Positions 45,561 through 55,197 are shown, numbered from the stretch's first letter. The stretch is DNA of 64,000 nucleotides from Dyella japonica DSM 16301 (GCF_001010355.1 NZ_JPLA01000004.1:1-64000), one strand, 5' to 3'. The notes: a model not told the origin generated them from the letters alone. Translations and numbers: made by a program.

Positions 45561-48245
45561 TTGAAGATCAATGCCATCACTTGCGCGGTGCTTGCCGCGC
45601 TTGCGGTCACTCGCGTGTCCTACGCCGACGACGCGGCGCCGGCCGCGCCCGCACCGGCGGCGCAGAATTCTTCGGTGTCCACGCTGGGATCCATCACGGT
45701 CACGGCGCAGCATGCCAACGAGGACATGCAGGACGTGCCGATCACCATGCAGGCGTTCACCGGAACGACGCTGCAGCAGCTCAACGTCAGCACGTTCGAC
45801 GACATCATCAAGTACCTGCCCAACGTCACCTTCGCCGCGAACGGCCCGGGCCAGGGCAACATCTATATGCGCGGGCTGAGCACGGGGTTCCTCGGCAACC
45901 AGTCGAGCGCGTCGATTGCGCCGTTCCCGAACGTGGCGGTGTATCTCGACGACCAGTCGATGCAGTTCCCCGCACGCAACCTCGACATCTACATGGTCGA
46001 CATGGAGCGCGTCGAAGTGCTGGAAGGTCCGCAGGGCACCCTGTTCGGCGGCGGCGCGCAGGCGGGCGCGGTGCGTTACATCACCAACAAGCCCAACTTG
46101 AACAAGGTCGGCGGCAACGTGGAGGCCAGCACGGGCGTCACGGCCGGCGGCGGTCCGAACAACTCGGCCAGTGCGGTATTGAACCTGCCGATCATCCCCG
46201 GCACCTTCGCCCTGCGCGGCGTCATCTACAACGACCACCGCGGCGGCTATATCGACAACGTGCCGAGCACGTTCACGCGCAACAACAGCGACGGCGGCAA
46301 CTTCTACGCCAACATCAAGCCCACCGGCGGCCTGTGCCCGAACGGCCTGCCCACCAGCACCGGCTATTGCACCGTGCCGGGCAGTCCGGTCGCCAACAAC
46401 AACGCGGTTGCCAGGAAGGACTGGAATCCGGTCGATTATCAGGGCGGGCGCGTGTCCGGCCTCTACAAGATCAATGACGACTGGGATGTGCTGATCGCGC
46501 AGAGCTACCAGGAGATGGATGCGGAAGGCCAGTCGTCGACCTATCCAATCAGCTCGGACGGCCAGCAGCTGCAACCGCTGCAGACCACCGTGTTCGTACC
46601 GGCCTGGGACAAGGACCGCTACTCCAACACGGCATGGACGGTGAACGGCAAGCTCGGCGATCTCTCCGTCGTCTACACCGGCGGCTACACCGACCGCCAC
46701 ATCAGCCAACAGCAGGATTACACCAACTACGCGCGCGCCGTGGGCGGCTGGTACTACAGCTGCACCGGTGGCACGGGTCTTGGTGCCGGCACTACACCGC
46801 GTTGCTATTCGCCGATCGGCTACTGGAATGACCAGGTCAAGAGCACGCACCAGAGCCACGAGCTGCGCTTCAGCACGCCGGAAGACAGCCGCCTGCGCGC
46901 CATTGGTGGCCTGTATTTCGAGGACTTCAAGATCCTCGACGACATGAACTTCAACTACAAGACGATCCCGTCGTGTACGCCGGTCAATCTTTCCAACGCG
47001 TTGGCCGGCGGTGCGCCGTGCGTGGCAAACGTGGTGCCGTATCCCGGCACCGCGCAGATGGATCCGGGCCAGCGCAGCGACAGCACCGCGTTCGGCGAAG
47101 ACGAGCAGCGTGGTTATCGCCAGGTCGCGGCATTCGGTTCGCTGTCGTACGACATCATTCCCGAAGTGCTTACCGCCACGGCCGGTACGCGTTACTACCA
47201 CTACTCCGAATATCAGCGTGGTTCGCAGTACGGCACCGGCTCCAACTGCGTGAACGTGCCCAATGGACAATGCACGGGCGGCGATGCCACCAATATGACG
47301 GCCGAAGGCCTCAACGGTTCGTATCACGGCTTCAAGAGCCGTGCGAACCTGGTGTGGCACATCTCGCCCGACGCGATGGTCTACTACACCTTCTCGCAGG
47401 GCTTCCGCCCCGGTGCCTATAACCGCACCACCAAGGCCGTGGCCGCCGGCCCGGATGGCCCGCAGTACAAGAAGCCGCTGAGCTACGCGCCCGACTCGCT
47501 GACCAATAACGAGATCGGCTTCAAGACCGAGTTCTTCGACAACCACCTGCTGTTCAACGGCTCGCTGTACCACATGAAGTGGAACAACGTGCAGATGCAG
47601 TTCTTCAACCCGCTGGTGCTGGGCAACACCACGTTTGGCGTCAACGGTCCCGACTACAAGGTGGACGGCATCGAGCTGCAGTTCGACGCACGCATCACCG
47701 AAGGTTTCTCGCTGATGGGCTCGGGGTCGTTCAACCGTTCCAAGCAGACCACCTCGCCGTGCCTGGTGGGCAACATCCCCAATACCCCGTCCTACGGCGC
47801 GTGCATCACCGAAGTGACGATCGCCGGCCAGGGCCTGCAGCCGTTCGCCAACCCGTTCGGCGAAGAGGGCAGCGTGCCGGCCTTCTCGCCGCGCTCGCAG
47901 TTCAACCTGCGCGCCCGCTACGACTGGGCCTTCAACGGCGCCTACAAGGCATTCGCCATGGCGGGCGCCAGCCACATGGGTTCGATGTACAACCAGCCGG
48001 CGACCTATCCCAGCGGCGAAGGTGTGATCTACCCGACCACGGTGGACCTGCGCTACCTGCAGGAGGCCTATACCACCTACGACGCCTCGCTGGGCATCGC
48101 CAAGGACGCCTGGGACCTGTCGCTCTACGGCACCAACCTGAGCAACAGCCACGCCAGCGTGTTCACCTCGTCGGCACAGTTCATCAAGTCCGAAGTGCCG
48201 CTGCGCCCGCGCGTGGTGGGCGTCAAGTTCGGCTACAAGTTCTGA
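45561..48245 (+). CDS. TonB-dependent outer membrane receptor
   Basis: 894 residues. The signal peptide ends VSYADDAA; the plug domain shows VPITMQAFTGTTLQQLNVSTFDDIIKYLPNVTF, then VERVEVLEGPQGTLFGGG, and the barrel ends GVKFGYKF. It lacks an STN domain, so it is a plain importer. The substrate is unknown; position after the phosphonate-type genes is suggestive only. The start codon is TTG 45561 with GGGGAG six bases before, and the preceding gene is 188 bases away. Confidence 0.94.
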   Translation: MKINAITCAVLAALAVTRVSYADDAAPAAPAPAAQNSSVSTLGSITVTAQHANEDMQDVPITMQAFTGTTLQQLNVSTFDDIIKYLPNVTFAANGPGQGNIYMRGLSTGFLGNQSSASIAPFPNVAVYLDDQSMQFPARNLDIYMVDMERVEVLEGPQGTLFGGGAQAGAVRYITNKPNLNKVGGNVEASTGVTAGGGPNNSASAVLNLPIIPGTFALRGVIYNDHRGGYIDNVPSTFTRNNSDGGNFYANIKPTGGLCPNGLPTSTGYCTVPGSPVANNNAVARKDWNPVDYQGGRVSGLYKINDDWDVLIAQSYQEMDAEGQSSTYPISSDGQQLQPLQTTVFVPAWDKDRYSNTAWTVNGKLGDLSVVYTGGYTDRHISQQQDYTNYARAVGGWYYSCTGGTGLGAGTTPRCYSPIGYWNDQVKSTHQSHELRFSTPEDSRLRAIGGLYFEDFKILDDMNFNYKTIPSCTPVNLSNALAGGAPCVANVVPYPGTAQMDPGQRSDSTAFGEDEQRGYRQVAAFGSLSYDIIPEVLTATAGTRYYHYSEYQRGSQYGTGSNCVNVPNGQCTGGDATNMTAEGLNGSYHGFKSRANLVWHISPDAMVYYTFSQGFRPGAYNRTTKAVAAGPDGPQYKKPLSYAPDSLTNNEIGFKTEFFDNHLLFNGSLYHMKWNNVQMQFFNPLVLGNTTFGVNGPDYKVDGIELQFDARITEGFSLMGSGSFNRSKQTTSPCLVGNIPNTPSYGACITEVTIAGQGLQPFANPFGEEGSVPAFSPRSQFNLRARYDWAFNGAYKAFAMAGASHMGSMYNQPATYPSGEGVIYPTTVDLRYLQEAYTTYDASLGIAKDAWDLSLYGTNLSNSHASVFTSSAQFIKSEVPLRPRVVGVKFGYKF

Positions 48246-48274
48246 CATCTGCCCGTCGCGAGTGCATCGTTAGC

Positions 48275-48300
48275 ATGGGGTGGGCGCAAGCCCACCCCAT
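48275..48300. terminator. Hairpin between TonB receptor and sulfotransferase genes
   Basis: Perfect 11-bp stem ATGGGGTGGGC (48275-48285) and its complement (48290-48300) with a GCAA loop. It has no T tract, so it may be an attenuator or mRNA-stabilising hairpin. The sulfotransferase ATG follows at 48319. Confidence 0.7.
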
Positions 48301-48318
48301 CGTCCCCGCAGGCCAGGC

Positions 48319-50337
48319 ATGAACGCAGCGCTCACCGATCCGATCACCATGTCCGTCGAACAGCAGGTAGCGCAGCTGCGGCAACTGCAGCAGGAGGGAC
48401 AGCACCCGCAGGCCTTGCAACTGGCCTTGGGGCTGGCGCGGGAACTGCCGGAAAATCGCGACGTGATGCATCTGCTCGCCCGCAGCCAGCGTCACCTGGG
48501 GCAGATCGACGACGCCCTGCAAAGCTTGATCGTGCTCGAGCAGCACCATCCTGCCTTCAGTCGTCTGCACGAAGAGCGCGGCCACTGCCACGTCGTGCGA
48601 CGCGACGCGGCGCAGGCCATCGATGCCTTGCTACGCGCGGTCAATATCAATCCCGCACTGCCCTCGAGCTGGAATCTGCTGGAGGGGCTCTATCGCATGG
48701 CTGGTGACCAGGCGAACGCGCAACTGGCCGCCGATCATGTGGCGACGCTCAAGCGCCTCGCCCCAGCGGTGGTGCACGCCACCAGCCTGTTCTCCGACGG
48801 TGATCTGGTGCAGGCCGAATGGGTCATTCGTGGCTATTTGCAGCGTGTGGGCGACGATGTGGAAGGCATGCGCTTGCTCGCGCGCGTGGCCGTTGCGCGC
48901 GAGGTGCTCGACGACGCCGACATCCTGCTGGAAGCGGTGCTGCAGCTTGCACCGGAGCACCATGCCGCTCGCTTCGACTATGCCAAAGTGCTGTTCGAAC
49001 GACATCGGTACAAGGAAGCCTGCGCGCAGATGGAGCAGCTTATTGCCATCGATCCGCACCATCTCGACTATCGCGCCCTGCATGCCAGCGCCAACGTCGG
49101 CCTGGGCGAACACGATCGCGCCATCGGGTTGTATCGCGAACTTCTTCGCGTCGTGCCTAGGGCAGCAGACCTGCACTTGTCGCTGGCCCACTCGCTGAAG
49201 ACCCAGGGACGCCAGGCCGAGGCCATCGATGCCTACCGGGCTGCCATCGCCGCGCGGCCCGATTTCGGCGACGCCTACTGGAGCATGGCGAACCTCAAGA
49301 CCTACCGCTTCACCGACGGAGAAATCGACGGCATGCTCGCGCAGGTGGCCATGCCGTCGACGTCGCTGGTGGACGGTTATCACCTGAACTTTGCGCTCGG
49401 CAAGGCATGGGAGGACCGCGGCGACTACGCCGCCTCCTGGCAGCACTATGACAAGGGCAACGCGCTCAAGCGATCGGAGAGTCGCTACCGGCCCGAGATC
49501 ATGGAAACCAATACACGCCGACAGATCGAGGTGTGCATGCCAGCGTTCTTCGCCGAACGTGCCGGTGCCGGAGACTCCAGCGCGGACCCCATCTTCATCG
49601 TGGGCCTGCCGCGCTCGGGTTCTACGCTGCTGGAGCAGATCCTGGCATCGCATCCGCTGGTGGATGGCACGCAGGAACTGGCGGACATCCCGCGCATGGT
49701 GCTGGAACTGCAGGGCCGCGACCCCGATCTCGACGACCCACGCTATCCGGGAGTGCTGGCGCAGATGCCGACGGACGAGTTCCGCAGGATGGGCGAGGCC
49801 TACCTGCGCGACACGCGCATCTATCGCGGCACGGCGCCGTATTTCATCGACAAGATGCCCAACAACTTCCGGCACCTTGGGCTGATCCACCTGATGTTCC
49901 CCAACGCAAAGATCATCGATGCGCGGCGCGAGCCGATGGCCTGCTGCTTCAGCAATCTCAAGCAGCTGTTCGCGACGGGCCAGGAGTTCACCTACAGCAT
50001 CGAGGACATCGCACGCTATTACCGCACTTACCTGGACGTGATGGAACATTGGGACCGCGTATTGCCCGGCCGCGTGCTGCGCGTGCATCACGAAGAGGTG
50101 GTGGACGATCTTGCAGGCAATGTGCGGCGCATCCTGGATTACTGCGGCCTGCCGTTCGACCCAGCATGCCTGGCGTTCCATCAAACGCGGCGCAGCGTGC
50201 GCACGGCAAGCTCCGAGCAGGTGCGCCAGCCGATCTTCCGCGGCGGCATCGATCAGTGGACGCACTACGCCCCGTACCTGACCTCACTACGGGAGCGGCT
50301 CGGCGACGCGCTCGAACGCTACCGCACGCATCGCTGA
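48319..50337 (+). CDS. TPR-containing sulfotransferase family protein
   Basis: 672 residues. The first half is about ten tetratricopeptide repeats (helical pairs such as PQALQLALGLARELPENRDVMHLLARSQRHLGQ). The second half is a sulfotransferase domain with the PAPS-binding 5' loop FIVGLPRSGSTLLEQILASHPLVDGTQEL near residue 430. TPR-sulfotransferases of this size commonly lie next to TonB receptors in xanthomonads; the acceptor is unknown. Whether it sulfates the same compound the receptor takes up is unproven. It converges with the cupin gene, stop to stop with no gap. Confidence 0.9.
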   Translation: MNAALTDPITMSVEQQVAQLRQLQQEGQHPQALQLALGLARELPENRDVMHLLARSQRHLGQIDDALQSLIVLEQHHPAFSRLHEERGHCHVVRRDAAQAIDALLRAVNINPALPSSWNLLEGLYRMAGDQANAQLAADHVATLKRLAPAVVHATSLFSDGDLVQAEWVIRGYLQRVGDDVEGMRLLARVAVAREVLDDADILLEAVLQLAPEHHAARFDYAKVLFERHRYKEACAQMEQLIAIDPHHLDYRALHASANVGLGEHDRAIGLYRELLRVVPRAADLHLSLAHSLKTQGRQAEAIDAYRAAIAARPDFGDAYWSMANLKTYRFTDGEIDGMLAQVAMPSTSLVDGYHLNFALGKAWEDRGDYAASWQHYDKGNALKRSESRYRPEIMETNTRRQIEVCMPAFFAERAGAGDSSADPIFIVGLPRSGSTLLEQILASHPLVDGTQELADIPRMVLELQGRDPDLDDPRYPGVLAQMPTDEFRRMGEAYLRDTRIYRGTAPYFIDKMPNNFRHLGLIHLMFPNAKIIDARREPMACCFSNLKQLFATGQEFTYSIEDIARYYRTYLDVMEHWDRVLPGRVLRVHHEEVVDDLAGNVRRILDYCGLPFDPACLAFHQTRRSVRTASSEQVRQPIFRGGIDQWTHYAPYLTSLRERLGDALERYRTHR

Positions 50338-50712
50338 CTACTGGCGCGATGGATGCGGCTTGCCGACGAACACCACCAGGATGGTGGCCGGCGCGGTGCT
50401 GCTGGCGTTGGCGCTGACGAGATGGCGCGCGCCGGCGGGCTCGAACCAGTTTTCGCCCGTCGCATAAACGCGCAAGACCTGCCCTTCCACCTGGCTTCGC
50501 ACGAGGCCGTCCAACACGTAGACATAGGCATCGCGGTCATGCGAGTGCGGCTTGGATGCTTCGCCGGGCGCGTAGGTCACCCGCAACGCTTCCAGCGATT
50601 GGCCGGGCGCCTGCGTCAGCGCTGCCGTCAGCAGGGTATCGTCCTGCGTCGCCTTGGCGGCCCCGACGGCTGCTAGCGTCAACATGGCGATGAGAAACCG
50701 GGTCGCTCTCAT
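50338..50712 (-). CDS. Secreted cupin domain protein
   Basis: 124 residues with a signal peptide (LIAMLTLAAVGAAKA before TQDD). A single cupin barrel shows SKPHSHDRDAYVYVLDG (metal His pair) and the second motif around GENWFEPAGARHLVSANAS. The metal and substrate are unknown. It follows the thioredoxin-like gene by two bases in the same direction, so it is probably in one operon. Confidence 0.85.
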   Translation of the reverse strand: MRATRFLIAMLTLAAVGAAKATQDDTLLTAALTQAPGQSLEALRVTYAPGEASKPHSHDRDAYVYVLDGLVRSQVEGQVLRVYATGENWFEPAGARHLVSANASSTAPATILVVFVGKPHPSRQ

Positions 50713-50714
50713 GA

Positions 50715-51722
50715 TCAGCGCCTCGTGACGGTGGCCGATGTCTGCAGCGGCAGCGCGGCGTCCACATCTTCCGTGCGACTAATCACTTTGCCTTGCGCAT
50801 CCAGCACGATCAGCGTGGGCACGTGCATCACGCGGAAGCGGCGGAACATGGCTCCGGAGTCGTCCAAGGCCAGCGGCATGGCGATGTGGTGTTCGCGCTG
50901 GTAGTCGGCCAGTTCGTCATGGGTGGCCCACAATCCCGAAGCGATCCCGAGCCAGCGCGCATGGGTGTCGCGCGCCAGCACCTCGGCCCGCTCACGCGCG
51001 GTGCGGCAACTCTGCGCGATGGCGGGACGGCTCTTGGCCAGATACGACTCGCACCACGGCGACAGGAACAGCAGCACGGTCGGTCGTCCGGCATCGAAGG
51101 CCGGCAGCGATTTGCCATCGAGCGTCTGCAGGTCGAACGCCGGCACGCGATCGCCCACGTTGTAGTGCGGCTCATCCTTCGGCGGCGCAGCGGAGGCGAC
51201 GCTGGCTGACGAAGGACGACGTGCCTGCGCCAATGCCGCGTCGAGTTTTTCATCGGCCATATGACCGACATAGGCAATGCGTCCGTCGCGGCCGATCACC
51301 ACATGCTGCGGTGTCACGCGCAAGTGAAATGCTTCGCCCAGCGAGCCATCGTCGAATACGATGGGCATGCCCAAGCCGAGCTGCTTCTGCACTTTGCGCA
51401 CTTCTTCGACGCTGTCGTCGAAGCCCACGTCGATCGCGATCACCGCCATGTCGGGGCCGGCCTGTTCGTAGGTGCGCTCGAAGTGCGGCATCTGTTCGCG
51501 ACAGGGCACGCACCAGGTTGCCCAGAACTTCAGATAGACGGCTTTCTTGCCGTAGAGCGCGCCCAGGTCGATGGTCTGGCCATCGATGGTCTTCACCACC
51601 ATGCGCGGCGCCGGCTGGCCGACCAGGCTGCGGCCCGCCGTTTCCGCACGCGATTGGCCGGACTCGGACGCCTGCGCCAGCGTGCAGGCCAGACCCAGGC
51701 AGAGCAGGAACAGATAACGCAT
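50715..51722 (-). CDS. Periplasmic protein with two thioredoxin-like (TlpA) domains, second one degenerate
   Basis: 335 residues with a signal peptide (RYLFLLCLGLACTLAQA). The first domain has an intact CxxC, C71-V-P-C74 (FWATWCVPCREQMP). The second (LLFLSPWCESYLAKSRPAIAQSC) keeps only C224 at the active site and lacks the second cysteine, though C239 is nearby. A 20-residue Ser/Ala/Pro linker joins them. Domain one may reduce or oxidise periplasmic disulfides; domain two may be a partner-binding relic. Next to the cupin gene. Confidence 0.88.
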   Translation of the reverse strand: MRYLFLLCLGLACTLAQASESGQSRAETAGRSLVGQPAPRMVVKTIDGQTIDLGALYGKKAVYLKFWATWCVPCREQMPHFERTYEQAGPDMAVIAIDVGFDDSVEEVRKVQKQLGLGMPIVFDDGSLGEAFHLRVTPQHVVIGRDGRIAYVGHMADEKLDAALAQARRPSSASVASAAPPKDEPHYNVGDRVPAFDLQTLDGKSLPAFDAGRPTVLLFLSPWCESYLAKSRPAIAQSCRTARERAEVLARDTHARWLGIASGLWATHDELADYQREHHIAMPLALDDSGAMFRRFRVMHVPTLIVLDAQGKVISRTEDVDAALPLQTSATVTRR

Positions 51723-51812
51723 GGCGAGGCATCCTCAGAAAGATGAGGCCATGTTCCGCCGAGCAGTGGTCCGACAACAGATCCAGTTTTCGCAGAAATC
51801 AAGGAACCAGTG

Positions 51813-53261
51813 TCAGCGCGGGCGGTACGTCTGCAGCAAACCGGCCAGCGCGCGCGCAGCCTCGTCCATGCGCGTGGCCGGCATGCCGCCCAGGCCGAAG
51901 ACGAGGCCGTTCGGGCCTGTGCCGCCGATGGCGTAATCACCTAGCGCTTCGATGCGCATGTTGATCGCCTGCGCGTCCTTGACCAGCTGGCTTGCCGCCA
52001 CCGGCCACTGCAGCTGTACGGCAATATGCAGCCCGGCATCCGAGGCCAACGGGAGCAAGGCCTCGCCGGCGTGCCGCGACAGCGCCTCGAGCAAGGCTTC
52101 GCGCCGTTCCGCATAGATGCGCCGCATCTTGCGCACGTGGCGTGCGAGATGGCCCTCGTTGATGAACAGCGCCAGCGTGTCCTGCGCCAGCACGTCGTTG
52201 TGCCGATCGCCAAGCTGGCGCACACAGGCCAGCGCCGGCATGGCCCATGCGGGCGCCACCAGATAGCCCAGCCGCAGCGAGGGGAACAGACTCTTGGAGA
52301 AGGTGCCGACGTAGAACACTGAGCCGTCGCGATCGAGCGTCTGCAGTGCATCGAGCGGACGACCGCCGTAACGGAATTCGCCGTCGTAGTCGTCCTCGAT
52401 GATCACTGCCTCATGCTGTCGCGCGAACTCGAGCAAGGCCGTTCGACGCGCGGGCGACATCGCCATGCCGACGGGAAACTGGTGCGAAGGGGTGACGTAG
52501 ATCACGCGTGCATGGCGTGGGATCTGCTCGACGATGATGCCTTCGTCATCCACCGGTACCGGCGCGATCTGCGCGCCGACGGCTTCGAAGGTCTGGCGCA
52601 GCGGCGGATAGCCGGGATCCTCCACCGCCACCGCCGTGCGACCCGGCGTCACCAGGATGCGCGCCAGCAGGTCGAATGCCTGCTGCGCGCCGCCGACCAC
52701 CATGATGTCCGCCGCACTGCAGGTGACGGCGCGGGTGAACGACACATGCCCGGCGATGGCCTCGCGCAATGCCTCGCGTCCCGTCGCCGCGTCATAGAAC
52801 GAGGGCGTGCGCGACAACGAACGCAAGGCGCGCGCGGACAATTTTCGCCAGGCTTCGAAGGGAAACCGCGAGGCATCGGGCAGACCTACGCGCAGGTCAT
52901 AGCGCGCTGGCGGCAAGGCATTCATCGGCGAGGGAAAGATCGCGTCGCGCCATTGCGGTTGCAGGCGTTTTTCTTCGCCGCCGGTCGAGCGCGGCGTGGT
53001 CGCCTGCGTTGGCCCGGCATGGGCGACGAGATAACCCGCCCCTTGGCGGGACACGATATAGCCTTCGCTGAGCAGGCGGTCGTAGGCCGCCACGATGGTG
53101 TTGCGGGACAGTCCCAGCGAGGTGGCCAGCGCTCGCGTGGACGGCAAGGGCTGGCCCGTGCGGAGGCGGCCATCGAGGATCGCCGCACGCAGTTGTCCAT
53201 GCAGCGCCTGCAGGCGCCCCCGCAAGGGAATATCCAGCGGGAAAGCCAGGGGTTGTTCCAT
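51813..53261 (-). CDS. MocR/PdxR-type regulator: GntR winged helix fused to aminotransferase domain
   Basis: 482 residues. The DNA-binding part (AILDGRLRTGQPLPSTRALATSLGLSRNTIVAAYDRLLSEGYI) comes first, then a fold-type I aminotransferase domain with the PLP lysine in TFSKSLFPSLRLGYLVAP. Family members sense vitamin B6 or amino compounds and regulate the adjacent gene. It is divergent from the GST gene; the 109-base gap holds an inverted repeat (53282-53288 and 53322-53328). Confidence 0.93.
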   Translation of the reverse strand: MEQPLAFPLDIPLRGRLQALHGQLRAAILDGRLRTGQPLPSTRALATSLGLSRNTIVAAYDRLLSEGYIVSRQGAGYLVAHAGPTQATTPRSTGGEEKRLQPQWRDAIFPSPMNALPPARYDLRVGLPDASRFPFEAWRKLSARALRSLSRTPSFYDAATGREALREAIAGHVSFTRAVTCSAADIMVVGGAQQAFDLLARILVTPGRTAVAVEDPGYPPLRQTFEAVGAQIAPVPVDDEGIIVEQIPRHARVIYVTPSHQFPVGMAMSPARRTALLEFARQHEAVIIEDDYDGEFRYGGRPLDALQTLDRDGSVFYVGTFSKSLFPSLRLGYLVAPAWAMPALACVRQLGDRHNDVLAQDTLALFINEGHLARHVRKMRRIYAERREALLEALSRHAGEALLPLASDAGLHIAVQLQWPVAASQLVKDAQAINMRIEALGDYAIGGTGPNGLVFGLGGMPATRMDEAARALAGLLQTYRPR

Positions 53262-53281
53262 GGCGGCGTCCGGGAAGGTTG

Positions 53282-53328
53282 ACTGGTCCTAAAGATTTCC
53301 CTTGTTCTGGATCTTTTTCAAGACCAGT
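53282..53328. promoter_or_regulatory. Inverted and direct CTGG repeats between MocR and GST genes
   Basis: ACTGGTC (53282-53288) and GACCAGT (53322-53328) are inverted with 33 bases between. CTGGTCCT (53283) and CTGGATCT (53307) are direct half-sites 24 bases apart. MocR proteins bind such spaced repeats; candidate only. Confidence 0.4.
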
Positions 53329-53370
53329 GAAGGCCCGACACTGTCACCATCCACTCAAGGGAGCCCCGCC

Positions 53371-54069
53371 ATGATCGAGCTGTACTTTGCCGCCACGCCC
53401 AACGGGCTGAAGCTCAAGCTGTTCCTGGAAGAAGCCGGCCTGCCCTACTTCATCACCCCGGTCAGCCTGAGCAAGGGCGAGCAGTTCAAGCCCGAATTCC
53501 TGGCCATTTCGCCCAACAACAAGATCCCGGCCATCGTCGATCACGCGCCCGCCGGGGGCGGCGCGCCGGTGACGGTGTTCGAATCCGGGGCGATCCTGAT
53601 CTACCTGGCGGAGAAAACCGGCCGGTTCCTGCCCACCAACAGCCTCGCTCGCATCGAGGTGCTGGAGTGGTTGTTCTGGCAGGTGGCAGGGCTGGGGCCC
53701 ATGGCCGGCCAGGCCGGGCACTTCAAGGTGTATGCGCCCGAGCCGGTGCCTTATGCGATCGATCGCTATACCCGCGAAGTGGCACGGCTTTACGGCGTGC
53801 TCGATCGCCGGCTGGCCGGGCGCGAGTTCATTGCCGGCGAGTTTTCCATCGCGGACATCGCCTGCTATCCGTGGATCGTGCCGCATGAGGCGCACGGCCA
53901 GAATCTGGCGGATTTTCCGAACCTGGAGCGCTGGTTTATCGCCATGTCGCAGAGGCCGGCCACCGTTCGCACCTATGAGGGCGTTGAGAATGCGTACACG
54001 CCCAAGCAGCCGCTGTCCGACGAAGAGCGTCGGGTGTTGTTTGGACAGGGCGCAGCGCCAAAGGCCTGA
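53371..54069 (+). CDS. Glutathione S-transferase family protein (YfcG-like)
   Basis: 232 residues. The thioredoxin-like N-terminal half begins IELYFAATPNGLKLKLFLEEAGLPY with the N-x-x-K pattern of Nu-class GSTs, followed by NNKIPAIVD and ESGAILIYLAEKTGRFLP. The helical C-terminal half shows FSIADIACYPWIVPHE. YfcG relatives have disulfide-bond reductase activity with glutathione. ATG 53371 with AAGGGAG upstream is clear. Divergent from the MocR gene, its likely regulator. Confidence 0.93.
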   Translation: MIELYFAATPNGLKLKLFLEEAGLPYFITPVSLSKGEQFKPEFLAISPNNKIPAIVDHAPAGGGAPVTVFESGAILIYLAEKTGRFLPTNSLARIEVLEWLFWQVAGLGPMAGQAGHFKVYAPEPVPYAIDRYTREVARLYGVLDRRLAGREFIAGEFSIADIACYPWIVPHEAHGQNLADFPNLERWFIAMSQRPATVRTYEGVENAYTPKQPLSDEERRVLFGQGAAPKA

Positions 54070-54133
54070 AGACTGCTGACAGGTTCTGACGCGATGGGCG
54101 GATAGACTTCTATATACGAAGCCCCATCCCCTA

Positions 54134-54163
54134 CCGTCATTCCTGCGAATGCAGGAATGACGG
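54134..54163. repeat. Short interspersed hairpin, CATTCCTGC core, copy 2
   Basis: Perfect 13-bp stem, 54134-54146 (CCGTCATTCCTGC) and 54151-54163, loop GAAT. Same family as 82-109. It overlaps the first in-frame ATG of the next gene (54157), which argues for a later start. Confidence 0.85.
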
Positions 54164-54180
54164 ACAAAAAGAACGAGCCA

Positions 54181-55104
54181 ATGACCATGAAGACCTCCGA
54201 CATCACTGCCCTCGTCGTACTGGGAGCCCTGTGGGGTGCCTCGTTCCTGTTCATGCGCATGGGCGCGAACGAGTTCGGCGGCATGGCACTGGCCGGCATG
54301 CGCGCCATTGGTGCAGCGATCTGCTCGGCGCCGTTGCTGACACGCACGCGACTGACCGAGATGCGTACGCACTGGCGCGACATCGCCATCGTCGGCATCG
54401 CCAATTCGGCACTGCCGTTCGTGCTGTTTTCGTTCGCCGCGCAAAGCCTGCCGGCAGGCGTTTCGGCCATCTCTGATGCCATCGCGCCGCTGCTGGTCGC
54501 GCTGTCGGGCTGGATGCTGCTGGGCGAGAAGCTGAGCCCGATGCAGGCCAGCGGCCTGGTGATCGGCTTTACCGGCGTGGTGTGGCTGGTGGCCGGCACG
54601 GTGGGCTTCGGTGGTGGCTCGCATGCCATGGGCTGGGCCATGGCAGCCTGCCTGGGTGCCAATGTCTGCTACACCTTTGGCGCGCACTACAGCCATCGCC
54701 GCCTGCGCAGCGGTGTCACGCCGCTCAGTGTCGCCACGGGCAGCCAGCTCGCCGCCGCCGTGTTGCTGCTGCCCTTTACCGTCTGGATGTGGCCCACCCA
54801 GACCCCGGGATGGACGGCCTGGCTGGCCGTACTGGGCCTGGCGGCCCTGTGCACGTCGCTCGCCTATGTGCTGTTTTACGGGTTGATGGCCCGCGTCGGG
54901 GCCTCGCGCAGCATGGTGGTGATGTTTCTTATCCCGGTGTTCGGGGTGGTGTGGGGGCTGGTCTTCCTGCATGAACCGGTGACCCTGGCGATGGCCGGCG
55001 GATGCATCGTTATCCTGCTTGGCGTGGCACTCACCACCGGTCTGCTGCGTCTGCGCCGTAACCGCGGCCCCGTGTCAAACGAAGTAGTTGTAGAACACTC
55101 CTGA
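54181..55104 (+). CDS. EamA/DMT superfamily transporter
   Basis: About 307 residues with ten membrane segments in two EamA repeats (LVVLGALWGASFLFMRMGANEF at the start and the second from GWAMAACLGANVCYTFGA). It likely exports amino acids or metabolites. ATG 54181 (or 54187) is preferred to 54157 because the latter lies in a repeat hairpin. Confidence 0.9.
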   Translation: MTMKTSDITALVVLGALWGASFLFMRMGANEFGGMALAGMRAIGAAICSAPLLTRTRLTEMRTHWRDIAIVGIANSALPFVLFSFAAQSLPAGVSAISDAIAPLLVALSGWMLLGEKLSPMQASGLVIGFTGVVWLVAGTVGFGGGSHAMGWAMAACLGANVCYTFGAHYSHRRLRSGVTPLSVATGSQLAAAVLLLPFTVWMWPTQTPGWTAWLAVLGLAALCTSLAYVLFYGLMARVGASRSMVVMFLIPVFGVVWGLVFLHEPVTLAMAGGCIVILLGVALTTGLLRLRRNRGPVSNEVVVEHS

Positions 55105-55197
55105 GCTCCGGCGGGTTTTCCCCGGCCCGCCGGCTAGCTGAGCCATAATCCCGGTTCACCTGCGCCACGGCGCGGGTCTCTCCATGCTGGAGCCGCA

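Noticed and set aside
45540..48248. 902-codon minus-strand open frame opposite the TonB receptor
   Set aside because: Antisense shadow; the plus-strand frame has signal peptide, plug and barrel motifs.
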